Of a stretch of 64,000 bases of DNA, positions 1 to 11,731 are shown in pieces. The stretch comes from Erodium maritimum (lineage: Eukaryota; Streptophyta; Magnoliopsida; Geraniales; Geraniaceae): the NCBI GenBank assembly GCA_963921825.1, contig OY997591.1, positions 49,869,825 to 49,933,824 of the forward strand. Direction: 5' to 3'. A program made the translations under genes and the position numbers. The notes under the pieces were generated by a model, which searched no databases, was not told the DNA's origin, and saw only the letters and a list, made by a program, of their open reading frames with translations. How positions within the stretch are numbered: the first letter of the stretch is position 1; each line of letters opens with the position of its first letter.

Positions 1-575
1 CCTCCAACACACACGTGAATCGCGACAAAGAGGAGAGAAAGGTCCATGGAGAGGCGAGGCCCAACTGCAACATATCTGGTCCAATAAGGACCAAATCCGA
101 AGGTGAAGGGCGTCGAGGAGCGACCACCAAGAGCACAAAGAAGCACTGAGACCAAACCCGCGAAGATCCCCTCCGGAGAAGTCGGAGAAGAACGTCCCAC
201 ACCGGATATGCGCAGGTTCAAGTAACGAAGGGGTAAGCTCTTGACCGGGCTTCACCCGAGAGAGAAAAGCGAAGCGTTAGAAGAAGAAGGGGGTTAATCG
301 GAGGCGAGAAGGTCCGATCTACGTTGATCTCCGCCTGAATCAGAGGAGAAGCAACTCCCACTAGTAGATCTAGAGTAACTTGCCGTCCGGGAACAAAGGA
401 AGAGGGAGGGGACCAGGTCTGAAAGGGAGGGAAAGGAAAGGGGCGGGCTTGAAGGGGGAGCAGAGACGCCGACCAGCGGTGGCCGTAGCGACCGTCGGTG
501 ACGAAGAGAGGAGAGGGCGGCTGCGAAGGCTAGTGTTTGTATTCTAGAGAGAGACGCTTTGTCTCTCTCTAGAAT
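1..575 (-). mobile_element. Probable LINE 5' end, cut by window edge
   Basis: GC-rich, purine-rich on the plus strand and without a long ORF. Read on the minus strand it starts with a short perfect hairpin (541-575) and then becomes pyrimidine- and GC-rich, which resembles the 5' leader of plant L1-type LINEs. It continues past the window edge, so no coding part can be tested. It could instead be a gene 5' UTR. Confidence 0.35.
541..575. repeat. Perfect 15-bp inverted repeat with 5-nt loop
   Basis: The arms at 541-555 and 561-575 are exact reverse complements around the loop gcttt. The GC-rich block ends here and AT-rich DNA begins, so the hairpin marks a boundary. Confidence 0.85.
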
Positions 576-1868
576 TACTTTTAGTCGGACTTTATTCTAA
601 GGTTTATAGTTGAGCCTTATTGTACTCCTCTTTTACCTTTTGAGAGGTTTCAATTTAAATTTACATTTGCTGGAAAAAAAAACTCTTGATAATTGCATTC
701 TACTCTCTACCTTCTTTCCGAATTGAAACAAGCGTTGAAGAGCCTAAGACTTTCAAACAAAGTTCCATAGCATGCCTTATTTTGTAACAATTTGGTAGTG
801 GTCCCATTATGCTTCTTCTCATTCTAATTATTTTTATGGAGTGGACTTGATAGTTTTTATTTAGCAATCATTTTGAGCTGGAAACAGAATGAATAAACCA
901 GCTGAAGAGGGTGGCGGTTAGATAAAAAAAGGAGGGGTCGAAGGTGAGAGAAAACTTAGGGAAAAAAGGTCTATATACCTGCAATGATCAAGAGTTGGAT
1001 TTTAATGATCTTGTCTACCACAAAGCCTCTACTCTTATCTGTTCCTAAGATACGTCATAGGCTTTGGAGCCAAAGAAAAAACTCATACTCAAAGCCATCA
1101 TTGTCAGTCACCAAATCAATCATGTTATTAACTCTGTTAGTTTAGAGGTGATGGCTACATTAACTCTAACTCTGTCAGTTTGGAGATGATGGCTACATTA
1201 ACTCTACATATATTGCAATAATTGTGTACTAATCTCTACTATAGATTTCTCATTTAGGTTTAAGTACTCTATTTCTTGGTTTTAGGACATTTAGATCTGA
1301 TGGAGGAGGGTGAGCCACCAAACATATCAGCGATTGTTAGCTACATACCATTCTTAAACACTTCTTGCCAAACTCAAAAACTAGTTGCAACATCAACAGT
1401 TTCACAAATAATTTGATTGACAACTAATTATGTTTAATTATAATAATAATAATAATATCTTAAACATGTACTATGAATCAGTTGTTTAAGCATTTCTATA
1501 CATGAATATCAAAATATTGATGTTGTAAACACAATCCAAAAAGAGTTGATGTCTGTATAGAAATAATGTACAATTATACTTTGGCTATTAACAAGATGAT
1601 GAACATCAATCATCTTAAAAACAAAAATGCATATCAAATAGTCGTCTTGAGCCCCTCCCTCTTCAGCGTGTTTTTTGTCCTCAAGTCTTGTTATTTCCCC
1701 CTCCTTTCCAAGGTAGTGCATTGACGGCTCAACCTTCCTCATCTTACTCCTCTTCTCCCGTTTCCCCACCGTCGAACTACACTGATTAAGACCACTCCCT
1801 CCTAGCTCAAACCTTCTTCACGCCTCTTTACCCATCACCACTACTCTTACTGTCACACATCAAATCCT
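576..1868. other. AT-rich noncoding DNA
   Basis: No supported gene. A ~40-bp unit containing gatggctacattaactct occurs twice in tandem at about 1,127-1,206, and a short (TAA)n run lies at 1,440-1,456. Nothing else was recognised. Confidence 0.6.
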
Positions 1869-3500
1869 ATGGATTCAACTTTAACCCCCTCGAACCAGAT
1901 GAACACCCACACAAACAACGTTCCCCTATCGATAATCTTGTCGACAACCATCGACATTGAAACATCGCCACCGAGCTTAAATCTCACATTGTCATGCAAC
2001 TTCGGACCGTTAAAACACCATACACGAGTCAACTGGTAGAATGAGATCCCCCAAACAATTGCCCAACAAGCCAATTCCTCAAATCTGGTGATGGCTCAAG
2101 AATGTCTAACAAAAGTGTCGGCTGTGGAACCTATCCGGGACGCTTACGAGGAAGACGATATCGTAATCCCTATTCCGGCGAGCACAATACCAAGACCAGA
2201 TGATATCCGGTATAAATACGCTTTAGCCGCCCGTCTTCTTGTGGATAAAGATGTAAGTCCTTATACCTTCTGCTCCGCTATTTTTAGAGAATAGAATGTG
2301 GAAAACCTCACCTTCCAGCCCCTTACGGAAAAAACCATGGTTTTCTTCTGCCCTTCCCAAACCTCTCTTGAGAATATCAGAAATCGAGAACCCTGACGTT
2401 TTTTCGGGACAATCCTGCTCTTAGACCCCCCCCCCCTACGCAACCAGACCAGTTAATCTTTCGAAATATAGGTATGTCAGTACTGTTATATGATATTCCG
2501 GTGGAAGCAAGTACCCCAAAAATGAGGGCTTTAATAGTTTCCATGTTGAGGAAGGAGGTAGGCAGCTTAGAAGCCACATATCCGAAATCGGCTACGTTAC
2601 AAAAGGGTTGGTTCCATTTTCTCGGCCATTAGGCGTCATTTCACCTTGCAACTATACCATTCTGTGGTTCTTTTCAAAGCCATATTGGAATACGAAAAGC
2701 TCCCACCCTTCTGCTCCAGGTATGACCGGCTTGACCACTTATCTTTCACTTGCATTGGCCTACTTCCGGGGTGGATTTCAATACTTTCAGATATGTAGAT
2801 GGGTTGCGGGCCACCACGCTCCCCTCGCATGCAGTGCTAGCCACGGGGAAAAAGGAACACTCGGGTACTCTTGAGACGGTGATTCTAACGGGCACCTCTG
2901 TGGGCCTCCTTTGTTGTCCTCCTTTGCAAGATCCAAGTCACCAGTTTCGACCCTCCCACCGAGAACATCCGGGATATCAGATTAGGGTTTCTCAACATGG
3001 AGAGATCTTGTCATTAACTTTCCGGTCCTGCCTAAGATCCACAATACCAAGGAATTCCGACAGATCATGAAGACATGTGATTGGAATAGGGGGAAGGGAA
3101 CAGTTGAATGTCCCTTATCAGCACAGACTACTCCACCCTTAATCCCACCCGACGAGAAGCATTTCCTTTCCACCTTCATCCGGGAAGCAACAAGGGCCCG
3201 AGAAAGACAACTTCGACATGTCCGACGAAAGCCTCGCAGCCCACTCTCCAACACGATTCTTGAGAGAGAAACGGGGAACGACTCACTGTACTTTGGACGA
3301 CATCTTCTACTGGGGGAAAGTACCACGGAGGCCCCAACTTTACACATATACCACTACCGCAAAAGCGGACACTCCACTAACTGACCACCTTCGGCCCGGA
3401 CGACGGTAACTCGGAAAGGACCATATCCGAATTGTCAACGAAGGCTGGGAAACAACCCTGTCAAGAACTATGATAGACGGTGGGAGTTTGGGGGGACTTG
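1869..3500 (+). pseudogene. LINE ORF1-like (DUF4283/zinc-knuckle) relic
   Basis: A broken nucleic-acid-binding ORF1 of a plant non-LTR retrotransposon. The reading frame opens at ATG 1869, has a TAG near 2,037, continues through 2,088-2,294 (ending ALAARLLVDKD...FCSAIFRE, typical of the DUF4283 start) and then needs several frame changes. Near 2,690-2,760 the text YEKLPPFC..., with H and C at the right spacing, is a CX2CX4HX4C zinc knuckle whose second Cys codon is TAT (Tyr). No reverse transcriptase follows. On family grounds the intact protein would bind LINE RNA. The multiple stops make it certainly non-functional. Confidence 0.65.
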
Positions 3501-3866
3501 GCTTTTTGGTCCCCTACGGGAGTCCGGGCCCCATCTGGGCGGGCCATGTCCCTTGGGGTGATCGTCTATGCCCCTGCATGCCAGGACAAGCCCCTTCACC
3601 AGTTTTTAGTTTTGTGGCAGTGCGATAACGCGCAATATTTGGTATATCTCAAACTCTACACCGGGTGGTAGAAATTTTAATTTCTTATCTATACATATCG
3701 GGTCACCTTCTTGTCTCTATAGATGGGGGGACCCGATTTTCTCCTTGGATTGTTTCGGAGTGTACCCCTATACTTTATTTGGTTTCACTTATGCTGGTCG
3801 TATGTTGTTGGTCTATCTTAATTAATCAAACACTTACCCTTCGCCAGAAATATATATATATATATA
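3501..3866 (+). other. Probable 3' part of the LINE relic
   Basis: No gene. The sequence continues the LINE-like region to about 3,850 and ends in a short TA run. A clear poly(A) tail and a target-site duplication were not seen. Confidence 0.35.
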
Positions 3867-4229
3867 GGGTAGTTATCCAGTAAAAATCACCCTTATTGTG
3901 CAAACTACGAACTCACCAGGTGCTGACACGTGACGCGCACAATGCTGATAGTTTGCGCAGCATGGCGCTAATAGTTTGCACGCACAGTGCTGATAGTTTG
4001 CATTTGTGCTAAACTATTAGCATCGTGCTGCGCAAACTATGAGCACTGTGCGCGCCACGTGTCAGCACCTGGTGAGTTCGTAGTTTGCACAATAAGGTGC
4101 GGTGTTTTATATATTTATTGTCCACGTGTCAGCATCTGGTGCGCTCTGCTGACATCACTTTTGGGGTATGCTATGGCTCTCGTGGGTTCGTAGTTTGCAC
4201 AATAAGGGGGGGTTTGTACCTGATACCAA

Positions 4230-4231
<2 letters not shown>
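3867..4231. mobile_element. Foldback (hairpin) MITE, ~365 bp
   Basis: The block from 3,891 to about 4,000 is repeated in inverted orientation to about 4,100 with very few mismatches, so the DNA can fold into a long hairpin. The outer ends also pair: the left end gggtagttatccag resembles the complement of the right end ctgataccaacc. The arms carry several copies of tagtttgc. Both outer ends abut TA runs, so a TA-rich target is likely. The superfamily is not certain. Confidence 0.7.

Positions 4232-4292
<61 letters not shown>
4232..4292. repeat. (TA)n microsatellite
   Basis: An uninterrupted TA run of about 61 bp. It separates the foldback MITE from the start of a second, related sequence at 4,293, and it mirrors the (TA)n tract at 25,372-25,430. 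Confidence 0.95.
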
Positions 4293-4294
<2 letters not shown>

Positions 4295-4409
4295 TTAACT
4301 ATCCAGTAAAAACCACCCTTATTGTGCAAACTACGAACTCACCAGGTGCTGACATGTGGCGCGCACAGTGCTGATAGTTTGCGCAGCACGGTGCTAATAG
4401 TTTGCGCGC
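4293..4409 (+). mobile_element. Left-end fragment of a TTTGC-rich DNA element
   Basis: 117 bp closely matching the left part of the foldback MITE (ggttaactatccag, then the tagtttgc motifs), cut at about 4,409 where gypsy pol sequence begins. It may be a second MITE copy. Alternatively it may be the left terminus of the large nested element that ends at 25,371, whose right end read inward also starts GG....CTATC. Confidence 0.5.
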
Positions 4410-6606
4410 ACTCTGCTACAGCTCTCCGCATCCCGCGCCACCAGAAATCCTGTCTGAGGTCACGGTACATCTTGGTACCCCCCGGATGCACTGTAAGACG
4501 CGAATGATGTGCCTCTCGCAACACGTCGTCTCTACAGTTAACCGGCACGAACAGCCCCCCGCGGTACCGTAATCCTCAATCGGTGCTATTCTCCCAGCCT
4601 ACCACCTCGTCACCCCTGACGACTCTCTCGCAAATCTCTGACGTCTCGATGTCCTCCGTCTGCGCCTCCAACACTTGGGCAAGCAGTGAGGGCTGAGCCA
4701 CTAATGAGCACACGGCCACGCCGCCAGTAATCTCCTCCAGCTCAAGCCCGAACGTGCTCAGCTCCCCCATCATGTCCCACTCTCGGACTGATATGTTGGC
4801 GAGGTTCGGAGCCGACTTCCTACTCAAGGCGTCGGCGACCACGTTCGCCTTGCCCGGATGGTAGTGTAGCTCGAAGTCGTACTCCTCGAGTAGCTCCATC
4901 CACTATCGCTGACGCATGTTCAGGTCTCGGTGGGAAAATATGTACTTGAGGCTCTTGTGATCTGAGAACACCTGAAACCCCTCGCCATACAGATAATATC
5001 TCCAGCTCTTTAGCGCAAACACGACTGCTGCTAGCTCCAAGTCGTGGGTAGGATAGTTGCGCTCGTGCTTCTTCAGTTGCCTGGAGCCATAAGCCACAAC
5101 TCTGCCCAAGTGCATCAGCACGCAGCCCAGTCCCTCTCCGGACGCATCACAGCAGACATCATAACCGATCCCTCGCTCGGGCACCACAAATACTGGAGCT
5201 GTAGTCAGTCGAGTCTTCAACTCCGCGAATGCATGCTCACAGTCATCTGTCCACACGAACCTGACTCCCTTGCGCGTCAATAGAGTCATCGGTGCGGCTA
5301 GTTGTGCAAAGTCCTGGACGAATCGCCGATAGTAGCCTGCCAACCCCAGAAAGCTATGGATCTCGAAGAGACTCGTGGGCCGTGCCCACTTCGAGACCGC
5401 GTCAATCTTCGACGGATCGACCAGGATACCGTCACGAGACACGATATGGCCGAGGAATCTCACCTCAGAGAGCCAGAACTCGCACTTCTCCCGGTTGGCA
5501 TATAGCTGATGCTCGCGCAGTAGTGTCAGAACAGCCCTCAGATGTGACTTATACGCCGCCTCATTCTGCGAGTAGATCAGGATGTCGTCCACGAACACCA
5601 CCACAAACTGAGCTAAGTACGGCCGGAAGATGCTGTTCATCAGGTCCATGAACGCTGCAGGTGCGTTCGTCAGTCCGAATGGCATCACCAGGAACTCGTA
5701 ATGCCCATAGCGTGTCCAAAATGCAGTCTTTGCGACGTCCCCCTCACGGACTCGCAACTGATAATAACCGGATCGCAGATCGATCTTCGAGAAGTAGGTC
5801 GCCCCTCTCAACTGGTCGAACAAGTCATCGATCCTCGGCATCGGGTATCGGTTTTTCACCGTAACCCGGTTCAACTTCCGGTAATCTATACACATCCGTA
5901 GTTCTCCACTCTTCTTCTTCACGAAGAGTGCTGGTGCTCCCCACGGCGATGCGCTCGGACGGATAAACCCCTTCTGCTGAAGCTCCTCTAGCTGACGCTT
6001 CAGCTCAGTCAACTCTGTCGGCGCAAACCTGTAAGGCGCCATCGATATGGCCGCCGTTCCCGGCACCAGGTCAATCCCGAACTCCACCTCACGAACCGGT
6101 GGCAACCCGCTCAACTCCTCAGGAAAGACGTCGGGGAACTTGCATACCACTCGCGGTAACTCTCGGCTCTGCACAACCGATATTTCCTCCTCTGCGGACA
6201 ATGCCGACAGGAGGACCCCGCTCTTACTACCCAGAACACACGTCACCTTCGTGCCACCCACTGTCACTGTCACCCGTCGCCTGTAGCAATCGATATTGGC
6301 TCTGTACCTCGACAACCAATCCATCCCCAAGATCACATCAAAGGTCGTCATCCCCAACACGAGAAGATCACTAGGGCAAGGACAGTCTGCGACTCTAATC
6401 TCGCAGGCACGACATACCCTAGTCAACGATACACCACCCCCAACTGGGGTGTCCAAGCATAGGGGTGGACTCAACGGCTCTAAGCTCAACCCCAACCTCT
6501 CGGCACAACCCGACGAAATAAAAGAGTGCGACTCCCCGGTATCAAACAAGAATAAAGCCCATAAATGATACAATAAACACGTACCCTGGATGGTCTCGCG
6601 GTACAT
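4410..6606 (-). pseudogene. Gypsy pol: protease-RT-RNase H-partial integrase
   Basis: A long frame (5' boundary near 6,606) carries a retroviral-type aspartic protease with [12 protein letters not shown], where the usual DTGA has become DTGE. RT follows with FVDDILIYS, then RNase H ([10 protein letters not shown] ... [10 protein letters not shown]). An in-frame TAG at 4,903-4,905 interrupts the linker just after NMRQR. Another stop follows near 4,576, and the integrase zinc-binding stretch (HHSRLTVHPGGTKMYRDL) ends abruptly in unrelated DNA. The protease substitution, the stops and the missing integrase core all argue against activity. Confidence 0.9.
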
Positions 6607-6756
6607 GCTAGGTCATGGGGCTCTGGAGTCGGTGACTGCATACACTCTCCCCTGCGAGGCCTGCTGCCTCTGACCCGGCGCACTGGCCGCTGAATACCCA
6701 TGACTCTGTTGTTGTCTCGGAATCGGTGCGCTCGTAGAAGGCTGTGACGGTCTGGA

Positions 6757-8054
6757 CTACTGACTCTGACGAGGACGACCCCTGGGCGACTGTACTGTAC
6801 GCGACTGATGTGGTCGCTGCGCTGACGTTGCCCTCGACGACTCAGGGCACCACGCAATGGTGTGCCCAACCCGGCCGCATCGGAAACAACCGATCTCGTC
6901 GGCTCTCGACTCCGTGCCCTGGCTGGTCCGGCTGGTTGCTGGCAGCGTCGTGGCCCCTCCTCCCATCGGACACTCGCGACGGAAGTGGCCTCGCTGCCCG
7001 CAGGTGAAGCACGTCGGCGCCCTCTCTGACGCGACTGGCCCAACTGATGCCACTGATCCCCGCTGTCTCGCTCCACCCTGATGAGTCGGTGGTCGGAAGA
7101 ACCCCATGGTCCTCTACCTCCTCGGGTCTCGTGACTCGGACGGCCCTGCAAAGTTGATCGGCCGTTGTCGGACCTCACGGGTCCTGGCTGCATCCCTGAC
7201 GCCCTGCTCCACTGTCGCCGCGGTATCCACGAGATCTGTATACTTCCGCAGCCTCAAGGCGAGAACCTGGTTCCGAATCTCCGGCCTCAGTCCTCCCTGG
7301 AACCGCAGGAAATAATTCTGCTCGGTCATCACCATCTCCGGCGCGAATCTAATCAAGGCCGTGAATCTGGCCTCGTATTCCGCCACTGCCATCCCCCCCT
7401 GCTCCAGGTCTAGGAACTGCCGATGTCGCTCCAACCGAGCCGACTCGGGAAAGTACTACGCCAGAAACACCTCCTGGAAGATGTCGTAGTCGTGCCCGAC
7501 TGTGTTCTTAACACGCCCCCACCAATGGTAGGCGTTATCTCTCAGCTGGGAGCTGCGAAGGACACCCTGCGGCGGCCATCTTCAATACCTGAAGTATCCA
7601 GGTCCCGCGTGACCTGCTCTAGCCACCTCTCGGCTAGTTCGGGGTTCGGCTCCCCAACGAAGATGGGTATACCGAGCTTTAGGAAGTCTAGTAGTGCCCG
7701 GGATGTGTGATCCTCTGCCTGACCGGGCCTCACTGGGACCGCGGCTGCCTCTGGAGCTGGTGAAGCCGACTCTCGGCTGGCGATGACCGCCACCAAACTC
7801 TGGATTGTCCTAGTCAGCTCATCCAGGGCAGTCATGACGGGAGGGTCCGCGACCGGCGGAACACTGGGTGTGCCTATAGACGGTCCTGCGTCGCTTCTCC
7901 TGTCTTCTCCGACAGGAGTGCCCTGCGCCTCCGCGTACTCGGCGGGCTCAACGGTTGGCACCCTTCCCGGTGTCCCCGCTGACCGTCCCCGCCGGCCTCG
8001 CGTGGGCGCCATGCCCCGTGTTCCTGCTGCTCGTCCGCGTCTACCGCGAGCCAT
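6757..8054 (-). pseudogene. Gypsy gag with two zinc knuckles
   Basis: The capsid/nucleocapsid precursor is broken into at least three frames: 7,542-8,054 (N-terminal, Arg/Gly-rich then the gag core), 7,114-7,434 (retrotransposon gag domain) and 6,757-7,107. The last segment carries two CX2CX4HX4C knuckles, CFTCGQRGHFRREC and CFRCGRVGHTIAWC. The likely start is the ATG at 8,052-8,054, before MARGRRGRAAG. Frame breaks lie near 7,440-7,540 and 7,108-7,114. The same regions open on the plus strand are shadows. Confidence 0.85.
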
Positions 8055-8755
8055 AAGTCAGTATCCTCTGCACGGATACACGCATACGTTCAGTTTTCGA
8101 ACTCATATAAAAATAACAAGTTCAATTACACTAACGTTGACACGGTCAACGTCTACCCTAACGTACTTATCACTAATACGTCGCACCGCTCACGCTATTA
8201 ATACTTTAAATATAATAATACGTAAGCGAAACCTCAACCAAAACATAAACCGACAAGGCCAACAACAACACAAATACGACAACTCAAGACCGACCTCAAA
8301 CACGAGCCAACACGGCCGAGCAACAACAATACATGCCCACCGGGCCAACCAAAGTCACACACGCCCACAGGGCCAACCATACTCAAAACACGCCCACAGG
8401 GCCAACCAATTTTAAAACTTTTTCCATTCCATTAAAAGTCTCATTTCCTGACATCAGGTAGTTACAACCTGGTCCAGGCGTCCCCGAACTACGTTGTACC
8501 CACTTGATCTCAACACCTTCACGCTCGACTACAGGAGCGCTCCTGAGTCGAGTCGCGACAGTTTAAAAACATTTCACGCAGCAACACACAAACACTGTGC
8601 CAGTAACCCCGTACTGCACAAGCACATAACAAAACAGGACTCAAATCCTAACGGCTCTACACACGAGTTCCGACTTGCGTACCCAACGCACGACGGGACT
8701 TACTGACTCGACTCTCCCACCTAATTGACGTGCAGTCCGAGGTGTGAAACCTCGA
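8055..8755 (-). other. Gypsy untranslated leader
   Basis: Lies between the primer-binding site and gag. It contains short repeats of the acgcccacagggccaacca type (8,335-8,410) and no supported gene. In intact elements this part carries the packaging and translation leader. Confidence 0.6.
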
Positions 8756-8767
8756 GCTCTGATACCA
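8756..8767 (-). promoter_or_regulatory. Gypsy primer-binding site
   Basis: The minus strand reads TGGTATCAGAGC, the standard plant primer-binding site complementary to initiator Met-tRNA. It sits three bases from the LTR end, which finishes ...GGGGCGTGACA. This fixes the element's orientation and its LTR boundary. Confidence 0.95.
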
Positions 8768-9324
8768 AACTGTCACGCCCCAATTTCAGCGAACCGAACT
8801 CGGGACGCGAACATTTAAAAAGATACAATACTTGAAACCTGTTTTCATTAAATCACTTTAAAACGCCAGTTTAGTTCAACAAAAGAATAATATTTACATC
8901 TCAAAAGATAAGTCCCAACACTTGGACAAAACGAGGTACACGTCACTAGACTCAAAACACCCAGAAACCCGCTTCAAGCTCTTCATGCTTCAGAAGCTCA
9001 CCTAGTCCAGACTCCGAACGGTACTTGTAGGAAAAGCAGCTAGGGGTTCACTCACCACCACAGATAATAGACTGACTACGGCATACTTAGTAGACAAAGC
9101 CGGTGACACCAACAACGACTCAAAAGACACACACACGACCCATAATTTCCTCAACTAACTCAACACTCAGACACGTGATGTAGACCCCGCACAACAATTG
9201 ACGACCTCTTCCAAAGACACGACAGACAACCATGCAACACCCAAGATCACAAAGGATCGCACACCAAACAAGATCACAAAGGATCGCATACCAGCTGCTC
9301 AGTAACCAATCTATGTCTCTCGCC

Positions 9325-9530
9325 CTTTCCGATCCCAATCGGGCCAGGCGGTCGACCTGTCGCACAACTTCTCCCGATCCCAGTCGGGAGGCTAACCCAC
9401 AACCTCTCCGCTTCACCCGATCCCATTCGGGTGGTTAGCCACACCCGCGCGTCCTTCCCCCGATCCCAGTCGGGGAGCTAGCCCACAACCTCTCCGCTTC
9501 TCCCGATCCCAGTCGGGAGGCTAGCTACAC
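9325..9530. repeat. Short palindromic repeats inside the LTR
   Basis: Several spaced copies of a small palindrome of the type cccgatcccagtcggg lie in a ~60-bp arrangement that includes caacctctccgctt. Each copy can form a hairpin. The function is unknown. Confidence 0.75.
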
Positions 9531-9612
9531 CACACAACCTCCACCATGATCAAGTAACCAAACACAATCACAAACAAAGTTCAACAGACAGTGACGACAC
9601 CGAACCCAACTC

Positions 9613-9965
9613 CACAGGCACTCAAGGCCACCAAGACACCAACAACCACAACACGGGTTCAATAACCCTACGGGCCCTCATGGCCACCCAAGACACCAAC
9701 GGTAAAGTACGGGTTCACAACCCCACGGGCACTCATGGCCACCCAAAACTCCAATAATAACAACACGGGCTCTCATGGCCACCCAAGACTCAATAATAAT
9801 AACACGGACTCTCATGGCCACCCAAGACTCAACAATAATAACACGGGCTCTCATGGCCACCCAAAACTCAACAATAACAACACGGGCTCTCATGGCCACC
9901 CAAAACTCAAAAATAATAACACGGGCTCTCATGGCCACCCAAAACTCAACAATAATAATACACAA
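9613..9965. repeat. Tandem ~39-bp repeats inside the LTR
   Basis: About five near-identical 39-bp units (core ctcatggccacccaaaac, then AAT/AAC-rich) span roughly 9,735-9,960, with degenerate copies from 9,613. The unit is a multiple of three, so it produces long open frames on both strands. These are a by-product of the repeat, not genes. Confidence 0.9.
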
Positions 9966-11731
9966 CAACCTCCGGCATAATCGGTGCCTCCAACAATCCT
10001 AAGATCACTAGTTTCACAAACAACCTCCGGGCATGGTCATATGCCTCCAGTAATTCAAGTAACGCTAAGTTCTCTGCTCCTACGACACTACTAAGTGTCA
10101 CATGCCTTTCCAATAATTGCTAAGTTCCCGTAACATGCTTTTCTAATATTCGATAACCTAAATAACCCACGACACCCCGGTGTCACATGCAATTCTACAG
10201 TTAACTTTCCCTAGTCAGGGCCGAGATCCGGCTACTTTTCCCTACCTCGTATGCAACTCCAAAGGTGCTCCACTAAGTCTCGATGTGATCTCAGTCACTC
10301 GCCGAGCTTCCCTTTGCCTCGGTCCGCATCACGATCTAAAAGAACACAATGTTTAAAGCACTTTTAAACTAGTAGGAATAAGCCGAAATTTAATAAACTT
10401 AACGCCCAAACGTAACCCCGACAATGTCGATCACTCCCAAACTTCCCAATTACTCTACATTGTCGATAAAGGACCCGTAAAGGCCCGATTCGCCCGACAT
10501 GGCGAATCTGCCCGGGTTTTGTAAATGGCCTTCCGGGGCTCCAAAAGCCCCCGTTTTCGTTTCTACGGTCTTAGAATAGTTCAAGGAACCCAATGCACTT
10601 GACGGGATCGAATTCCGACTTCCGAGTCGATTAATTAACGTTTAAAGTTTCTAAAACCCGTTAATTACAACTTTTCCAATTTAATTCCAAATTTTGATTC
10701 GGTTAAGGATAAATGGTCCGGGGAACGTTCTAAATCACCCGAACACGAAAACCCGATACCCGAGCATGTGGGCCCCACCCGGCCATCCATAGTTAACTTG
10801 TTTCAACACAATCCTAACTCCATATTTCTCAATACAAGGTAAGACATTCTACAAAAGTATTAACTTAATCTCTTGTTAATAATAAACAACTCCAAGAATC
10901 ATCTTGATGGCTTATCTTCGTTGCTCAATCTCCAACAATAATCTCCAAGCAAAACTAATTTCTTATCTTAGTATAATCACCCAACCAAAGAAAGAACAAA
11001 ACAACACAAAACAAAAAGTCCACTACCTCTTGTCTTCACGTGATATAGCAGGAGAATCTTCCAAACAAGCCAAGAACAAATGATGTTCTATCTCTTCTAT
11101 GTCCAAGGGACCAGCCAAGAACAAAAGGCTACAAATTCCCACTGCTCACGCCATCAAAAGGGAATGAAGGTGGAGAAAGCAACCAAGGTCTTGTTCTTCT
11201 CTCCTTTGAATTTGGTTTGGCCGAACACACCATGCTTCATCCTTTTTGTTTAGTTCAATATTACCTAACACCACCACTTGTGTGACAAGTGGCAAGTGGT
11301 AAGTGGGAAGTGGGTCCCACCCTTTAAACAAATATCTTTGTAGATATTTTTCTGTCAGATTTGCGAAATTCGGCCGTCTCGGACCCCGTACGGGCCCATT
11401 TTCCAAGAAATTACGAAACTTCACGGGCTACAAGGAAACGGCTCAACTAAGACCGCTGCGATGAGGGCTAAGCCTTTTGGATCCAAAACGGGCCTCGAAT
11501 GGACCAAAACGTCACTCGGTTGACTTTTCCAGCAAAAAGTCAACCTTTCCCAAATTGGTCAGAAAGCTGCCCTGAGTCCCCCGGAACTCACTTTGGTCGA
11601 TATCGGGGTCATCTTAAGTCCAAGATGACCCTCGGGGCGAATTTAGGTTCAATTAAGTGTCTGTCTTAAATTTTTTAAATTTTCCTGTTTTTCGCAGGTT
11701 TGACTATCGTTGACCGGGAGTGGTTCTTACA

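Larger units (their letters stand above)
4410..11731 (-). mobile_element. Ty3/gypsy LTR retrotransposon, 3'-truncated
   Basis: Minus-strand order is LTR (8,771-11,731), primer-binding site (8,756-8,767), leader, gag, protease, RT, RNase H, and the zinc-binding part of integrase. The element then stops at about 4,409. The integrase core, polypurine tract and 3' LTR are missing. The domain order RT-RNase H-IN defines Ty3/gypsy. The long LTR and gag style suggest the Tekay/Del group, which is an inference because the chromodomain that would confirm it is lost. Stops and frameshifts in gag and pol make it defective. Confidence 0.9.
8771..11731 (-). repeat. Gypsy 5' LTR, ~2.96 kb
   Basis: On the minus strand it starts TGTAAGAACC (from 11,731) and ends GTGACA (8,771), with canonical TG...CA ends. 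The inner end is set by the primer-binding site. The outer end could be 11,733. No second LTR exists in the window, so insertion age cannot be read. Tandem repeats occupy 9,325-9,530 and 9,613-9,965. No supported gene lies inside. Confidence 0.8.

Noticed and set aside
4085-4309. ORF ending in a Tyr-Ile run
   Set aside because: Runs through the foldback MITE and the (TA)n tract.
9735-10002. Asn/His-rich repetitive ORFs on both strands
   Set aside because: They come entirely from the 39-bp tandem repeat inside the gypsy LTR. The unit length is a multiple of three, so every frame stays open.
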